Source: Gemmatimonadota bacterium (lineage in GTDB: Bacteria > Gemmatimonadota > Gemmatimonadetes > Gemmatimonadales > Gemmatimonadaceae). From it: DNA of 64,000 nucleotides. Positions 45,401 to 52,522 of the stretch are shown here, one piece after another. The first letter of the stretch is position 1. Every line of letters begins with the position of its first letter. The notes beneath the pieces are model-generated. The model saw only the letters and a list, made by a program, of their open reading frames with translations. It did no database searches and had not been told where the DNA came from. The position numbers were made by a program, and so were the translations under genes. The stretch spans positions 335,966 to 399,965 of the forward strand of contig PLCA01000002.1 of NCBI GenBank assembly GCA_003134685.1, in the 5' to 3' direction.

Positions 45401-46079
45401 CTTCGACTGCATGGTCCTCGACCTCGGGCTCCGTTCTGGCGACATGAGCGGCTTTGATCTGCTCGAGAAGGTGAAGTCGGATCCGGACAACCACGACCTT
45501 CCGATCATCATCTACACCGGCAGGGAGCTGAGTCCGGAGGACGAGACCAAGATCAAGAAGTACGCGGAGACGATCATTGTGAAGGACGTAAAGTCCCCCG
45601 AACGCCTGCTCGACGAGACGGCACTCTTCCTCCACCGCATCGAAGCGAAGCTACCAGAGCAGAAGCGGAAGATGCTGGAGCATCTGCACGACGCCGACTC
45701 CGTGGTCGCCGGAAAGAACATCCTGGTGGTGGACGACGATGTGCGCAACATCTTCTCGCTCACCAGCATGCTGGAGGACCACGGCATGGTCGTGCGATTC
45801 GCCGAGAACGGAAAGCAGGCGATCGACGAGCTGAAGAAAGATGCGAACGTGGACGCGGTGCTGATGGACGTCATGATGCCGGAAATGGATGGCTACGAGA
45901 CAACGAGAGCGATCCGCGCAATGAACCAGTTCAAATCGCTGCCGATCATCGCGCTGACGGCGAAGGCAATGAAGGGTGATCGCGAGAAGTGCATCGCCGC
46001 GGGAGCGTCCGACTACATCACGAAGCCCGTCGATACCGAGCAGCTGTTGTCACTGCTGCGAGTATGGCTGTACAGATAG
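39474..46079 (+). CDS. Giant soluble poly-HAMP hybrid histidine kinase with three receiver domains
   Basis: 2201 residues, GTG start with AAGGAG 9 nt upstream. There is no transmembrane segment, so it is cytoplasmic. In order: low-complexity charged leader (1-70), a divergent HAMP-like region (about 75-195), eleven tandem 92-residue HAMP-pair units (196-1207), GAF (about 1245-1387), coiled coil (1390-1490), HisKA with His1504 in [13 protein letters not shown], ATPase ([27 protein letters not shown]), then receivers with Asp1861 ([10 protein letters not shown]), Asp1983 ([11 protein letters not shown]) and Asp2132 ([11 protein letters not shown]). The HAMP layout recalls fungal group-III (Nik1) osmosensing kinases. 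Its 3' end overlaps cheR by 16 bp. Confidence 0.95.
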   Translation: MEIGDTIEEETSAEESSERSSNASSRRRNGGKGRDGKGNGNGAGTKRGEEGAGGLAPDGKLKDANLRRLLHAMRDLRDGEFEVRLAMSEDPLLSEIADAFNGIAKLNERLSEEMLRVSTTIGRQGQMNDRASIGPVIGGWRSTVESVNTLITDLASPTTEVARVLTAVAEGDLGQKMVLEIDGKPVQGEFLRIGTTVNTMVDQLGSFANEVTRVAREVGTEGKLGGQAEVPGVAGTWKDLTDNVNTLAGNLTSQVRNIAAVTTAVAKGDLSQKITVEARGETLALKNTINTMVDQLSAFASEVTRVAREVGTEGKLGGQAAVPGIAGTWKDLTDNVNTLAGNLTGQIRNIADVTTAVAQGDLSRKITVDVKGEILELKNTVNTMVDQLSTFAEEVTRVAREVGTEGRLGGQAQVPQVAGTWKDLTDNVNFMASNLTGQVRNIADVTTAVARGDLSRKITADARGEILELKNTINIMVDQLSSFASEVTRVAREVGTEGKLGGQAEVPGVGGTWKGLTDNVNTLAGNLTSQVRNIAAVTTAVAKGDLSQKITVEAKGETAELKNTINTMVDQLSTFASEVTRVAREVGAEGRLGGQAAVPGVGGTWKDLTDNVNAMASSLTGQIRNIADVTTAVARGDLSRKITAEAKGEILELKSTINIMVDQLSAFASEVTRVAKEVGTEGKLGGQAEVLGVAGTWKDLTDNVNFMASNLTGQVRNIADVTTAVAKGDLSRKITTEAKGEILELKETINIMVDQLSAFAAEVTRVAREVGTEGKLGGQASAPGVAGTWKDLTDNVNTLAGNLTGQVRNIAAVTTAIARGDLSQKITVEAKGETAELKDTINTMVDQLSSFADEVTRVAKEVGTEGKLGGQASVPGVGGTWKDLTDNVNAMASNLTGQIRNIADVTTAVAKGDLSRKITVDVKGEILELKQTINTMVDSLSVFAGEVTRVAREVGTEGRLGGQANVPGVAGTWKDLTDNVNFMASNLTGQVRNIADVTTAVAKGDLSRKMTVDVKGEILELKNTINTMVDQLSGFSSEVTRVARDVGTEGKLGGQANVPGVAGTWKDLTDNVNTLAGNLTSQIRNIALVTTAVAKGDLSQKITVEVRGEILELKNTVNAMVDSLRVFADEVTRVAKEVGTEGKLGGQAEVPGAAGTWRALTDNVNAMANSLTLQVRAIADVATAVTRGDLSRQIAVEAQGELDELKNNLNQMIVNLKSTTEKNSEQDWLKTNLAKFSRMMQGQKDLEAVSKLIMSELTPLVSAHHGAFYIMDDDNNTPVLKLIASYAYKERKHVGNRFYLGEGLVGQAALEKKAILLTNVPADYIRISSGLGEAPPRNVIVLPVLFEGEVKAVIELASFLPFSQIHQLFLDQFAESVGVVINMIAANMRTAELLEQSQSLTLELQSQSEELRTQQEELKKSNAELEAQATTLRTSEELLKDQQEELQQVNEELEEKASLLAEQNRKVESKNEEVEGARVALEEKAEQLALSSKYKSEFLANMSHELRTPLNSLLILARLLSENKDGNLTPKQVEFAQTILTSGSDLLNLINDVLDLSKVEAGKMDVNPTEIRLADIKEFVERSFNQLADQKGLGFHVDVASDLPQALFTDGGRLQQVLKNLLSNAFKFTEQGDVTLTVRRAEKGRRFLNPTLEAASDVLAFSVSDTGVGIPKDKQRLIFEAFQQADGTTSRKYGGTGLGLSISREIARLLGGEIRVESAENQGSTFTLFLPPRYIPRQEGPDRDPIRVRNYPPPRNTVAAPRRTTPVRPQPASRDQRRKSTGDALQYRPERRTVPQTVINDDRERIEEGDRTVLVIENDQNFARVLLDMAREKGFKAVVELDGEAGLAAAREIRPDAITLDIDMPGMDGLEVLDRLKRDPDTRHVPVHIISGVEEKREGLKAGAIAFLAKPVSKEGLDAAFARISSFIDTVPKNLLVVEDNETQRQSIVELIAHDDVDIIAVGSAEEALGKLQGKHFDCMVLDLGLRSGDMSGFDLLEKVKSDPDNHDLPIIIYTGRELSPEDETKIKKYAETIIVKDVKSPERLLDETALFLHRIEAKLPEQKRKMLEHLHDADSVVAGKNILVVDDDVRNIFSLTSMLEDHGMVVRFAENGKQAIDELKKDANVDAVLMDVMMPEMDGYETTRAIRAMNQFKSLPIIALTAKAMKGDREKCIAAGASDYITKPVDTEQLLSLLRVWLYR
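40059..43094 (+). repeat. Eleven tandem 276-bp coding repeats (HAMP pairs), with a period-3 super-repeat
   Basis: Eleven units of exactly 92 codons with no indels, each TxNxMVDxL...LTDNVN...GDLSxK. Diagnostic positions cycle every third unit. GDLSQKIT occurs in units 1, 4, 7, 10 and GDLSRKI or GDLSRQI elsewhere. After TDNVN, TLAG is in 1, 4, 7, 10 (and 2), AMAS/AMAN in 5, 8, 11, FMAS in 3, 6, 9. This points to growth by copying an 828-bp triplet of units. Confidence 0.93.
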
Positions 46080-46942
46080 CGGAGGTACCCGACACTGGCG
46101 CGGAGCCCGACCGGCAGGCGTTCAAGCCCGACTTGGAAAGAATCGAGATCGAGCTGCTGCTGGAGGGGATCTTCCGTCATTACGGGTTTGATTTCCGGGC
46201 CTACGCCTATGCGTCGATTCGCCGTCGCCTTTGGAAGCGCATCGAAGAGGAAAAGCTGCCGAGCATGAGCGCGCTCCAGGAGCGGGTACTTCACGAGCCC
46301 GCAATGATGGAGAAACTGCTGCTGGATCTCTCCATCAACGTGACGGCGATGTTCCGGGATCCCTCCTTCTACATCACGTTCCGCCAGCACGTCGTGCCGT
46401 TGCTCCGGACCTACCCATTCATTCGCATCTGGCACGCCGGCTGCTCGACGGGCGAAGAAGTCTATTCGATGGCTATGTTGCTCCGCGAAGAAGGGCTGTA
46501 CGACCGGTCGCGCATCTACGCGACGGACATCAACGAAGTGGTGCTCCAGAGAGCGAAGGCGGGAATCTTTCCGCTCGAGCGGATGCAGGAGTACACCGAC
46601 AACTACATGCGGGCCGGAGGCAAGAGATCGTTTTCCGAGTACTACACGGCGAAATACGGGGGAGCGCTGTTCGATCAGTCGCTGACGAAGAACGTGGTAT
46701 TCTCGCAGCACAACCTGGTCACGGACCGCTCGTTCAGCGAGTTCAACGTCATCCTCTGCCGCAACGTGCTCATCTACTTCGACAAGACGCTCCAATCGAA
46801 GGTCCACAGCCTGTTCTACGACAGCCTCGCCATGTTCGGAGTGCTGGTGCTGGGCAGTAAGGAGACACTGCGGTTCATGTCGCACGAGGAATGCTATCAG
46901 CAGATGGCGCCCCCGGAAAAAATTTTCCGAAAGGTGAGATAG
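46064..46942 (+). CDS. cheR: CheR-type glutamate methyltransferase
   Basis: 292 residues from the ATG at 46064 inside the end of the kinase gene. The N-terminal helical CheR_N part ([20 protein letters not shown]) leads to the SAM domain: [30 protein letters not shown] and [14 protein letters not shown]. CheR methylates glutamates on receptor signalling helices; no receptor gene is seen here. There is no pentapeptide-binding insertion for tethering to receptors that I can recognise. The substrate may be something other than a classic chemoreceptor. Confidence 0.93.
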   Translation: MAVQIAEVPDTGAEPDRQAFKPDLERIEIELLLEGIFRHYGFDFRAYAYASIRRRLWKRIEEEKLPSMSALQERVLHEPAMMEKLLLDLSINVTAMFRDPSFYITFRQHVVPLLRTYPFIRIWHAGCSTGEEVYSMAMLLREEGLYDRSRIYATDINEVVLQRAKAGIFPLERMQEYTDNYMRAGGKRSFSEYYTAKYGGALFDQSLTKNVVFSQHNLVTDRSFSEFNVILCRNVLIYFDKTLQSKVHSLFYDSLAMFGVLVLGSKETLRFMSHEECYQQMAPPEKIFRKVR

Positions 46943-46944
46943 CG

Positions 46945-47538
46945 ATGCCGTACTCGATCGTCGCAATAGGGACATCGTGGGGCGGGTTGTCCGCGCTGAC
47001 GAATCTGCTCGGCGGGCTGCCGGAAGAATTCCCGATTCCGATCGTGGTGGTGCAGCATCGGAGCAAGGATTCCGATCGGCTGCTGGCACAGCTTCTCGGG
47101 GACGCGACGCCTCTCAAAGTCTGCGAGGTCGAGGACAAGGACGCGCTGTGCGCGGGAACCGTGCACGTCGCCCCCGCGAACTATCACATCCTGGTTGAAT
47201 CGGGACACCTGTCGCTCACCACCGAGGAGCCGGTCAGATTCAGCCGCCCGTCGATCGATGTGATGTTCACATCGGCCGCCGATACTTACCGATCGGAGAC
47301 AATCGGAATCATCCTCACCGGCGCGAACGAGGATGGAGCGAGCGGCCTCGCGCACATCGTGAAGCGTGGTGGACGCGCCCTAATTCAGGATCCGAAGACA
47401 GCAGAGATTCCGATCATGCCGGAGGCCGCCGTCCAGGCGGTGCCGACGGCCGAGGTGCTTGGGCTCGACGATCTCGCGCCACGGCTGCTCGAGCTCAGTC
47501 GGGGAGCGGCGAAAGTGGACCGGAGAACGGCAGTATGA
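46945..47538 (+). CDS. cheB: CheB-type methylesterase domain without receiver
   Basis: 197 residues, ATG at 46945 just after cheR. It is a stand-alone CheB esterase: catalytic Ser11 (IGTSWGGL), His38 (VVQHRS) and Asp in TGANEDGASG, plus PIMPEAAV near the end. The usual N-terminal receiver that activates CheB is absent, so activity is either constitutive or controlled by the neighbours. The stop overlaps the next gene (ATGA). Confidence 0.92.
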   Translation: MPYSIVAIGTSWGGLSALTNLLGGLPEEFPIPIVVVQHRSKDSDRLLAQLLGDATPLKVCEVEDKDALCAGTVHVAPANYHILVESGHLSLTTEEPVRFSRPSIDVMFTSAADTYRSETIGIILTGANEDGASGLAHIVKRGGRALIQDPKTAEIPIMPEAAVQAVPTAEVLGLDDLAPRLLELSRGAAKVDRRTAV

Positions 47539-48815
47539 CGGACGATCTCGTCAGCATCCTCCTCGTCGACGACCGCCGGGAGAACCTTCTCGCGCTCGAG
47601 GCGATTCTGGAGCCGCTTGGGCAGACCCTGATTCGCGCCAGCACCGGCCCCGAGGCGCTGAAACAGGTGCTGGTGCTCGACCCCGCGGTGATTCTTCTCG
47701 ACGTGCAGATGCCGGGCATGAACGGCTTCGAGGTGGCCGAGATCATCAAGTCGCGCGAAAGATCGCGCACGATCCCGATCATCTTCCTGAGTGCGATCAG
47801 CAAAGAAGATGCGTATGTCTTCAAGGGCTACTCGATGGGGGCCGTCGACTACGTATTCAAGCCGTTCAACCCCGATGTGCTGAGATCGAAGGTCGCGGTC
47901 TTCGTGGACCTCTACGTCAAGCAGCGCGAGCTGGGGCGCCAGGGCGAGCTGTTGCGTGAATCACAGAAGCGCGAGCTCGAGCTCGAGCACCGCACCTCGC
48001 TGCTGGAAGCGGAGGCGCGCTCGGCGGCCAAGCTGTCGCAGATGAACGACGAGCTGCATCGCCGCCAGGTTGCCCTCGAGCAGGCGATGGGCGCGCGCAA
48101 TCGCTTCTACGCATCGATGAGCCACGAGCTGCGGACTCCGATCAACGCGGTGATCGGCTACAGCACCATCATGCTCGACAACATCTATGGCCCCCTCAAC
48201 GTCAAGCAGAAGGAAGGTCTGCAGCGGTCGCTCAAGGCGGCGCGCCATCTGCTCGAATTGGTGAACGACGTTCTCGACCTTTCCAAGATCGAAGCGGGTA
48301 AGATCGAGCTCACGCTGCAGCCGGTGATGTTCCCGTCGCTGATCGAGGATCTGTTCGTCACGGTGCGGCCGCTGGCGGACGAATATGGCTCGACTCTGAG
48401 CCTGGACACAGAGGGAGCGCGCTTCAACATCGTGAGCGATCCGCGCCGGGTGCGGCAGATCCTGCTCAACCTGCTCTCGAACGCGATCAAGTTCGGCGAA
48501 GGAAAGCCCATTCGCGTGCTGTGCAAGCAGTGCGAGAACAAGAGCGCGGAGATCGAGGTAATCGATCAGGGCGTAGGAATCGCGCAGGACGATATCGCGC
48601 GCATCTTCGAGGAGTTCGTCCAGGTCTCTGAATCCAAGCAGCCGGGGACCGGTCTGGGGCTCCCGATTTCGAGGCGGCTAGCTCAGCTGCTGGACGGGAC
48701 TTTGACCGTCTGTTCGAAGCCAGGCGAGGGGAGCGCGTTCCGTCTCACTCTGCCGGCCACTATAGAGGACGAATTGGCGGCGGCAGAGGTGTTATCCGGC
48801 GCTACAGTGGCCTAA
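47535..48815 (+). CDS. Receiver-histidine kinase hybrid (REC-HisKA-HATPase)
   Basis: 426 residues. The receiver is N-terminal (1-125) with Asp56 in LLDVQMPGMNGFE and the lysine in VFKPFNPD. A coiled coil (about 130-185) leads to His197 in [13 protein letters not shown] and an ATPase with LLNLLSNAIKFGE, VIDQGVGIAQDD and GTGLGLPISRRLA. It has no sensor or membrane part, so it is driven through its receiver, most simply by the giant kinase upstream. It is coupled to cheB by ATGA. Output target unknown. Confidence 0.93.
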   Translation: MTDDLVSILLVDDRRENLLALEAILEPLGQTLIRASTGPEALKQVLVLDPAVILLDVQMPGMNGFEVAEIIKSRERSRTIPIIFLSAISKEDAYVFKGYSMGAVDYVFKPFNPDVLRSKVAVFVDLYVKQRELGRQGELLRESQKRELELEHRTSLLEAEARSAAKLSQMNDELHRRQVALEQAMGARNRFYASMSHELRTPINAVIGYSTIMLDNIYGPLNVKQKEGLQRSLKAARHLLELVNDVLDLSKIEAGKIELTLQPVMFPSLIEDLFVTVRPLADEYGSTLSLDTEGARFNIVSDPRRVRQILLNLLSNAIKFGEGKPIRVLCKQCENKSAEIEVIDQGVGIAQDDIARIFEEFVQVSESKQPGTGLGLPISRRLAQLLDGTLTVCSKPGEGSAFRLTLPATIEDELAAAEVLSGATVA

Positions 48816-48829
48816 CTATACTCCTTTAT

Positions 48830-48844
48830 TGGCACAATCTCTGC
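48830..48844 (+). promoter_or_regulatory. Sigma-54-like -24/-12 promoter
   Basis: TGGCACAATCTCTGC has GG and GC in the right register for sigma-54 (TGGCAC-N5-YTGC), 54 nt before the ATG at 48897. A sigma-70-like TATACT (48817-48822) lies close by as an alternative with a poor -35. Confidence 0.35.
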
Positions 48845-48896
48845 CTTTCTAATGAGTACCGTCGCGTTGAGCGGGGGTCATTATTGGAGGCTTTAA

Positions 48897-49358
48897 ATGT
48901 TCAAAAAGATACTAATCCTGCCTGCCGCGCTCTTCGCTTTCGCATGTGGTGGCGACAAGAAGGTCGATGATGCTTTGAATTCCGACCTTTCCACGGCCGC
49001 GCAGGCGCAGCCGTATACGCCGCTGGACAGCATCACCGCGGCTGAGCGCGCAGGGGTCGCAACAGCCCCCGCGTCGAACTCGCTGAGAAGCACGTCAACG
49101 GCGCCGCGGACTACGGTTCGCAGGTCGACCACGACGACGCGCCGTTCATCCGGCACGTACTCCTCGGCTCCGGTATACAGCGCACCGGCACCGGTGGAAG
49201 TCAAGCACACCAAGCGTGATGCCGCGATCGGCGCAGGCGCCGGCGCAGTGATCGGCGCAGTCGCCGGCCACAGCGTGAAGGGCGCGATCATCGGTGGCGC
49301 AGCCGGAGCGATTCTCGGCGGCGTCATCGGCAACAACGTCGACAAGACGAAGAAGTAG
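48897..49358 (+). CDS. Glycine-zipper lipoprotein
   Basis: 153 residues. Lipobox ALFAFAC (Cys17), then a Ser/Thr/Arg-rich linker (residues 60-98), then a glycine-zipper helix pair (AIGAGAGAVIGAVAG, then AIIGGAAGAILGGVIG, about 110-145). This is the glycine-zipper 2TM/YMGG type, which packs in the outer membrane or periplasm. TGGAGG lies 6-7 nt before the ATG. A strong terminator follows, so it is transcribed alone. Confidence 0.82.
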   Translation: MFKKILILPAALFAFACGGDKKVDDALNSDLSTAAQAQPYTPLDSITAAERAGVATAPASNSLRSTSTAPRTTVRRSTTTTRRSSGTYSSAPVYSAPAPVEVKHTKRDAAIGAGAGAVIGAVAGHSVKGAIIGGAAGAILGGVIGNNVDKTKK

Positions 49359-49380
49359 GGCTGTCCGCTCAAGCTTCTGG

Positions 49381-49420
49381 GCGCTTCGCACTAGATACCA
49401 GTGCGGGGCGCTTTTTTTTT
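49381..49420 (+). terminator. Strong intrinsic terminator after the glycine-zipper gene
   Basis: A 12-bp stem GCGCTTCGCACT with AGTGCGGGGCGC (two G-U pairs) around a 7-nt loop, followed by nine T (49412-49420). Confidence 0.9.
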
Positions 49421-49441
49421 GCTGCGACCGAACCAGTCTGT

Positions 49442-49637
49442 CAACTGCGAACTGAACGGGATCCGAGTTGTCAGAGGCATAGATCTCAGTATGTAGTCAC
49501 CGCGCTCTGACCGTATCCTGCGCTCATCCGAGTACATCCGACCGCCTGTGCCACACGCCACTCAGATACGTCGCAGCGTAGTTACTAAACCTGATATCTA
49601 CGCTTCTGAGATCTCGGATCCCGTTCAGTTGCAGTTG
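49442..49637. repeat. Long inverted repeat, about 196 nt, before sucA (gap 49359-49703)
   Basis: The left arm 49442-49467 and right arm 49613-49637 are reverse complements over 25 bp with a single extra G (CAACTGCGAACTGAACGG vs CAACTGCAACTGAACGG and on). A second pair lies inside: AGATCTCAG 49481-49489 with CTGAGATCT 49606-49614, extended by GTAG/CTAC. RNA would fold into one long rod with a loop of about 100 nt. No reading frame inside looks coding. It may be a structured RNA, an mRNA leader, or a miniature transposon. Confidence 0.6.
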
Positions 49638-49656
49638 CCTGGGCCGATATGCTCCG

Positions 49657-49685
49657 TTAGTCCGCGCGTCCAAGGACGGTATACC
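49657..49685 (+). promoter_or_regulatory. Probable sigma-70 promoter of sucA
   Basis: TTAGTC (49657-49662) and TATACC (49680-49685), spaced 17 bp, end 18 nt before the ATG at 49704. Start would be near 49692, placing the long inverted repeat upstream of the message. Confidence 0.4.
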
Positions 49686-49703
49686 GCAGTTAAATTTAGA
49701 GGC

Positions 49704-52502
49704 ATGAGTTCCGATCCAATCACGGGCGTATTCAACGACGGGTACATAAGCGAGTCCTACGAAGCCTACCGGCGCGATCCTGCGTCGGTGGACGAATCGT
49801 GGCGCCAGTTCTTCCGATTTGCCGAAAGTTTGGGTGGAGCGCCACCGCCACCGCGGACGCCGGGCGAAGCTCCTTCAGCGGGACAACTCGATCCCGCTTT
49901 TCTTCGCGATGTCGCCGCGGCGGGTGAGCTTGTAGACGCAATTCGCCACTACGGCCACATGGCCGTACCGCTCGATCCGCTGGGCACTCTGCCCGGAGGA
50001 ACTCCGGAGCTGACCCCGGAATTTCACGGGCTGAGCGAGGAGCAGCTCGCGAGCATTCCCGGCATCGCACTCGGCGCTTCGGGTGGCAGCGCCGCCGACG
50101 TGATCGCGCGCCTCCGCGAGCTGTATTCGTCGAGGATCGGATTCGAGATCCTGCACCTCGGCAGATTCGAAGAGCGCGAGTGGCTTCGCGTGCAGATTGA
50201 GAGCGGACGACTGCACGCGTCACTGAGTGGGGAAGAAAAGAAATCGATACTTCAGCGACTCACGGACGTCGACGGGCTCGAACGGTTCCTCGGACGCGCC
50301 TATCAGGGCTACAAGCGCTTCTCGATCGAGGGCAGCGACATCCTGGTTCCGATGCTGGATGTCGCGATCGAATCGGCCGCCGCCCACGGCGCCCGCGAAG
50401 TCGACTTGGCAATGGCGCATCGGGGCCGCATCAATGTTCTGGCGCACACGCTCAGCAAGCCGTACTCGACGATCTTCGAGGAATTCGAGGGAAAGCACGC
50501 GACGACGAATGCGGTCAGTGAAACCGGCGACGTGAAGTATCATCTCGGCGCAACTGGAAAAAGGAAGGTCGCGAGCGGCGATGAATTCGAGATCGTGCTG
50601 ATTCCGAATCCGAGCCATCTCGAAATCGTGAATCCCGTGCTCGAGGGGGTTGCGAGAGCGCGGCAGGTGCTGGCCGGAAATGGCGAGCGTGATGAAGCCT
50701 CGGTGCTTCCGATTTGCATCCACGGCGACGCCGCCTTTCCAGGCGAGGGAGTTGTGGCCGAGACGCTCAATCTCTCCGGACTCAGCGCTTATCGGACGGG
50801 CGGAACGCTGCACATCATCGTCAACAATCAGGTCGGATTCACGACCGATCCCATCGATGCCAGATCAACGCACTATGCCAGCGATCTTGCCAAAGGGTTC
50901 GAGGTTCCGATCGTTCACGTCAACGCAGACGATGCGGAGTCGTGCGTGCACGTCGTGCGTTTGGCGGTCGACTACCGAGCGAAGTTCGGCAAGGACTTTC
51001 TAATCGACGTCGTGGGGTACCGCCGGCACGGACACAACGAGACGGACGAGCCTGCATTCACGCAGCCGATCCTTTATAAGAGAATCCGGGCGCATCCTTC
51101 TCCCCGGGAAGTGTGGGCTAGCCGGCTGGTGGCCGAAGGAGTTGTCACGGAGGAAGAAGTGAAGAAGCTCGACGTCGACGCGGCGGCGAACTTCGACCGG
51201 ATTCAGACGGCGATGAAAGCCGGCGAGATTCATTTGCCCGAGTACAATCCCGCCAAGGGGGCGGACGCGGACCAGTCGGGCGCTTGTACCGGCGATACGG
51301 CTGTCGACGCGGATCGCCTGCGGACGCTGAACGACCGGCTCCTCAAGTGGCCATCGACCCTCAACGTGAATCCGAGGCTCGCCAAGAACCTGGCTCGCCG
51401 CGGCGAGGCGATGGGGGATGCTGGTGGAATCGACTGGGGTCATGCAGAAACCCTGGCATTTGCGTCGCTGCTCACCGAGGGCAAATCGGTGCGGCTCACC
51501 GGCCAGGATTCCGAGCGCGCGACATTTTCGCACAGGCAAGCGGTGCTTCACGACACGGAGTCGGGAGAAATTTACGTTCCGCTCGAGCACATCGGTGATG
51601 GCGAGTCTCATGGACGCATGGAGATCTACAACAGTCCGCTCTCCGAGATGGCGGTGCTCGGGTTCGAGTACGGCTACAGCACTGCGGCCGAGGACACTCT
51701 GGTGCTGTGGGAAGCCCAGTACGGTGATTTCGTGAACGTGGCGCAACCGATCATCGACCAGTTCATCACCGCGGATCGCGCGAAATGGGGACAGGACTCC
51801 GGGATCGTGCTGCTGCTTCCACACGGGTACGAGGGACAGGGGCCTGAGCACTCGAGCGCGCGTCTCGAGAGATTCCTGCAGCTGTGCGCCGAGGGCAACC
51901 AGCGTGTGGCTTATCCGTCGACGCCGGCGCAGTACTTCCACATTCTGCGGCGACAGGCACAGCTGTGCGAGCGGCGTCCGTTGATCCTGATGCAGCCGAA
52001 GAGTCTGCTGCGTCTGCCGGAGGCCGCGTCACACCTGCGCGATCTCACGAGCGGAAGCTTTCGGCCGGTGATTGACGATCCGGTCGCGTCGCAAGCTCGC
52101 CCGGAAATCGCGCGACTCGTCTTCTGCACGGGAAAGATCTACTACGATCTCGCGCCGAGACGCGCGCCGCACGTGGCGCTGGTCAGGGTCGAGGAGCTTT
52201 ATCCGTGGCCCGGCAACCAGATCGCGCAGATCGTGGATCTTTATCCGGCGATCGAGGAAGTCGTGTGGGCGCAGGAGGAGCCGAAGAATCAGGGTGCGTG
52301 GGCGCATGTGGCGCCGCGCCTCCGGATGTCTACCGGCAACGCGCTTCTTACCCGCTACATCGGTCGTCCCGATCGCTCGAGCCCGGCGGAGGGCTACGCC
52401 GAGGTGCACAAGATCGAGCAGGAGCGCATCATCGCCGAGGTGAACGCGCCGATGCAGCAGCCGGCGGGAGCGAAGCGCCGCGGCATGGCGCTCAAAACCT
52501 GA
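49704..52502 (+). CDS. sucA: 2-oxoglutarate dehydrogenase E1 component (SucA/OdhA)
   Basis: 932 residues from the ATG at 49704, the normal E1o length. The start FNDGYISESYEAYRRDPASV is the short N-terminal E1o motif that docks E2. Core motifs: DLAMAHRGRINVLAH, VKYHLGATGK (about 278), ICIHGDAAFPGEGVVAETLN (TPP/Mg), NNQVGFTTDP, and late LLLPHGYEGQGPEHSSARLE. It decarboxylates 2-oxoglutarate for the E2/E3 complex, making succinyl-CoA and NADH. The E2 (SucB) and E3 genes are not next to it. It duplicates the reaction of the KorAB operon. Confidence 0.96.
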   Translation: MSSDPITGVFNDGYISESYEAYRRDPASVDESWRQFFRFAESLGGAPPPPRTPGEAPSAGQLDPAFLRDVAAAGELVDAIRHYGHMAVPLDPLGTLPGGTPELTPEFHGLSEEQLASIPGIALGASGGSAADVIARLRELYSSRIGFEILHLGRFEEREWLRVQIESGRLHASLSGEEKKSILQRLTDVDGLERFLGRAYQGYKRFSIEGSDILVPMLDVAIESAAAHGAREVDLAMAHRGRINVLAHTLSKPYSTIFEEFEGKHATTNAVSETGDVKYHLGATGKRKVASGDEFEIVLIPNPSHLEIVNPVLEGVARARQVLAGNGERDEASVLPICIHGDAAFPGEGVVAETLNLSGLSAYRTGGTLHIIVNNQVGFTTDPIDARSTHYASDLAKGFEVPIVHVNADDAESCVHVVRLAVDYRAKFGKDFLIDVVGYRRHGHNETDEPAFTQPILYKRIRAHPSPREVWASRLVAEGVVTEEEVKKLDVDAAANFDRIQTAMKAGEIHLPEYNPAKGADADQSGACTGDTAVDADRLRTLNDRLLKWPSTLNVNPRLAKNLARRGEAMGDAGGIDWGHAETLAFASLLTEGKSVRLTGQDSERATFSHRQAVLHDTESGEIYVPLEHIGDGESHGRMEIYNSPLSEMAVLGFEYGYSTAAEDTLVLWEAQYGDFVNVAQPIIDQFITADRAKWGQDSGIVLLLPHGYEGQGPEHSSARLERFLQLCAEGNQRVAYPSTPAQYFHILRRQAQLCERRPLILMQPKSLLRLPEAASHLRDLTSGSFRPVIDDPVASQARPEIARLVFCTGKIYYDLAPRRAPHVALVRVEELYPWPGNQIAQIVDLYPAIEEVVWAQEEPKNQGAWAHVAPRLRMSTGNALLTRYIGRPDRSSPAEGYAEVHKIEQERIIAEVNAPMQQPAGAKRRGMALKT

Positions 52503-52522
52503 GCATCGATCTCCCGGTAACG

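Noticed and set aside
49548-49703. N-terminal extension of SucA to 984 residues
   Set aside because: The extra 52 codons read through the inverted repeat and promoter; the family N terminus starts at 49704.
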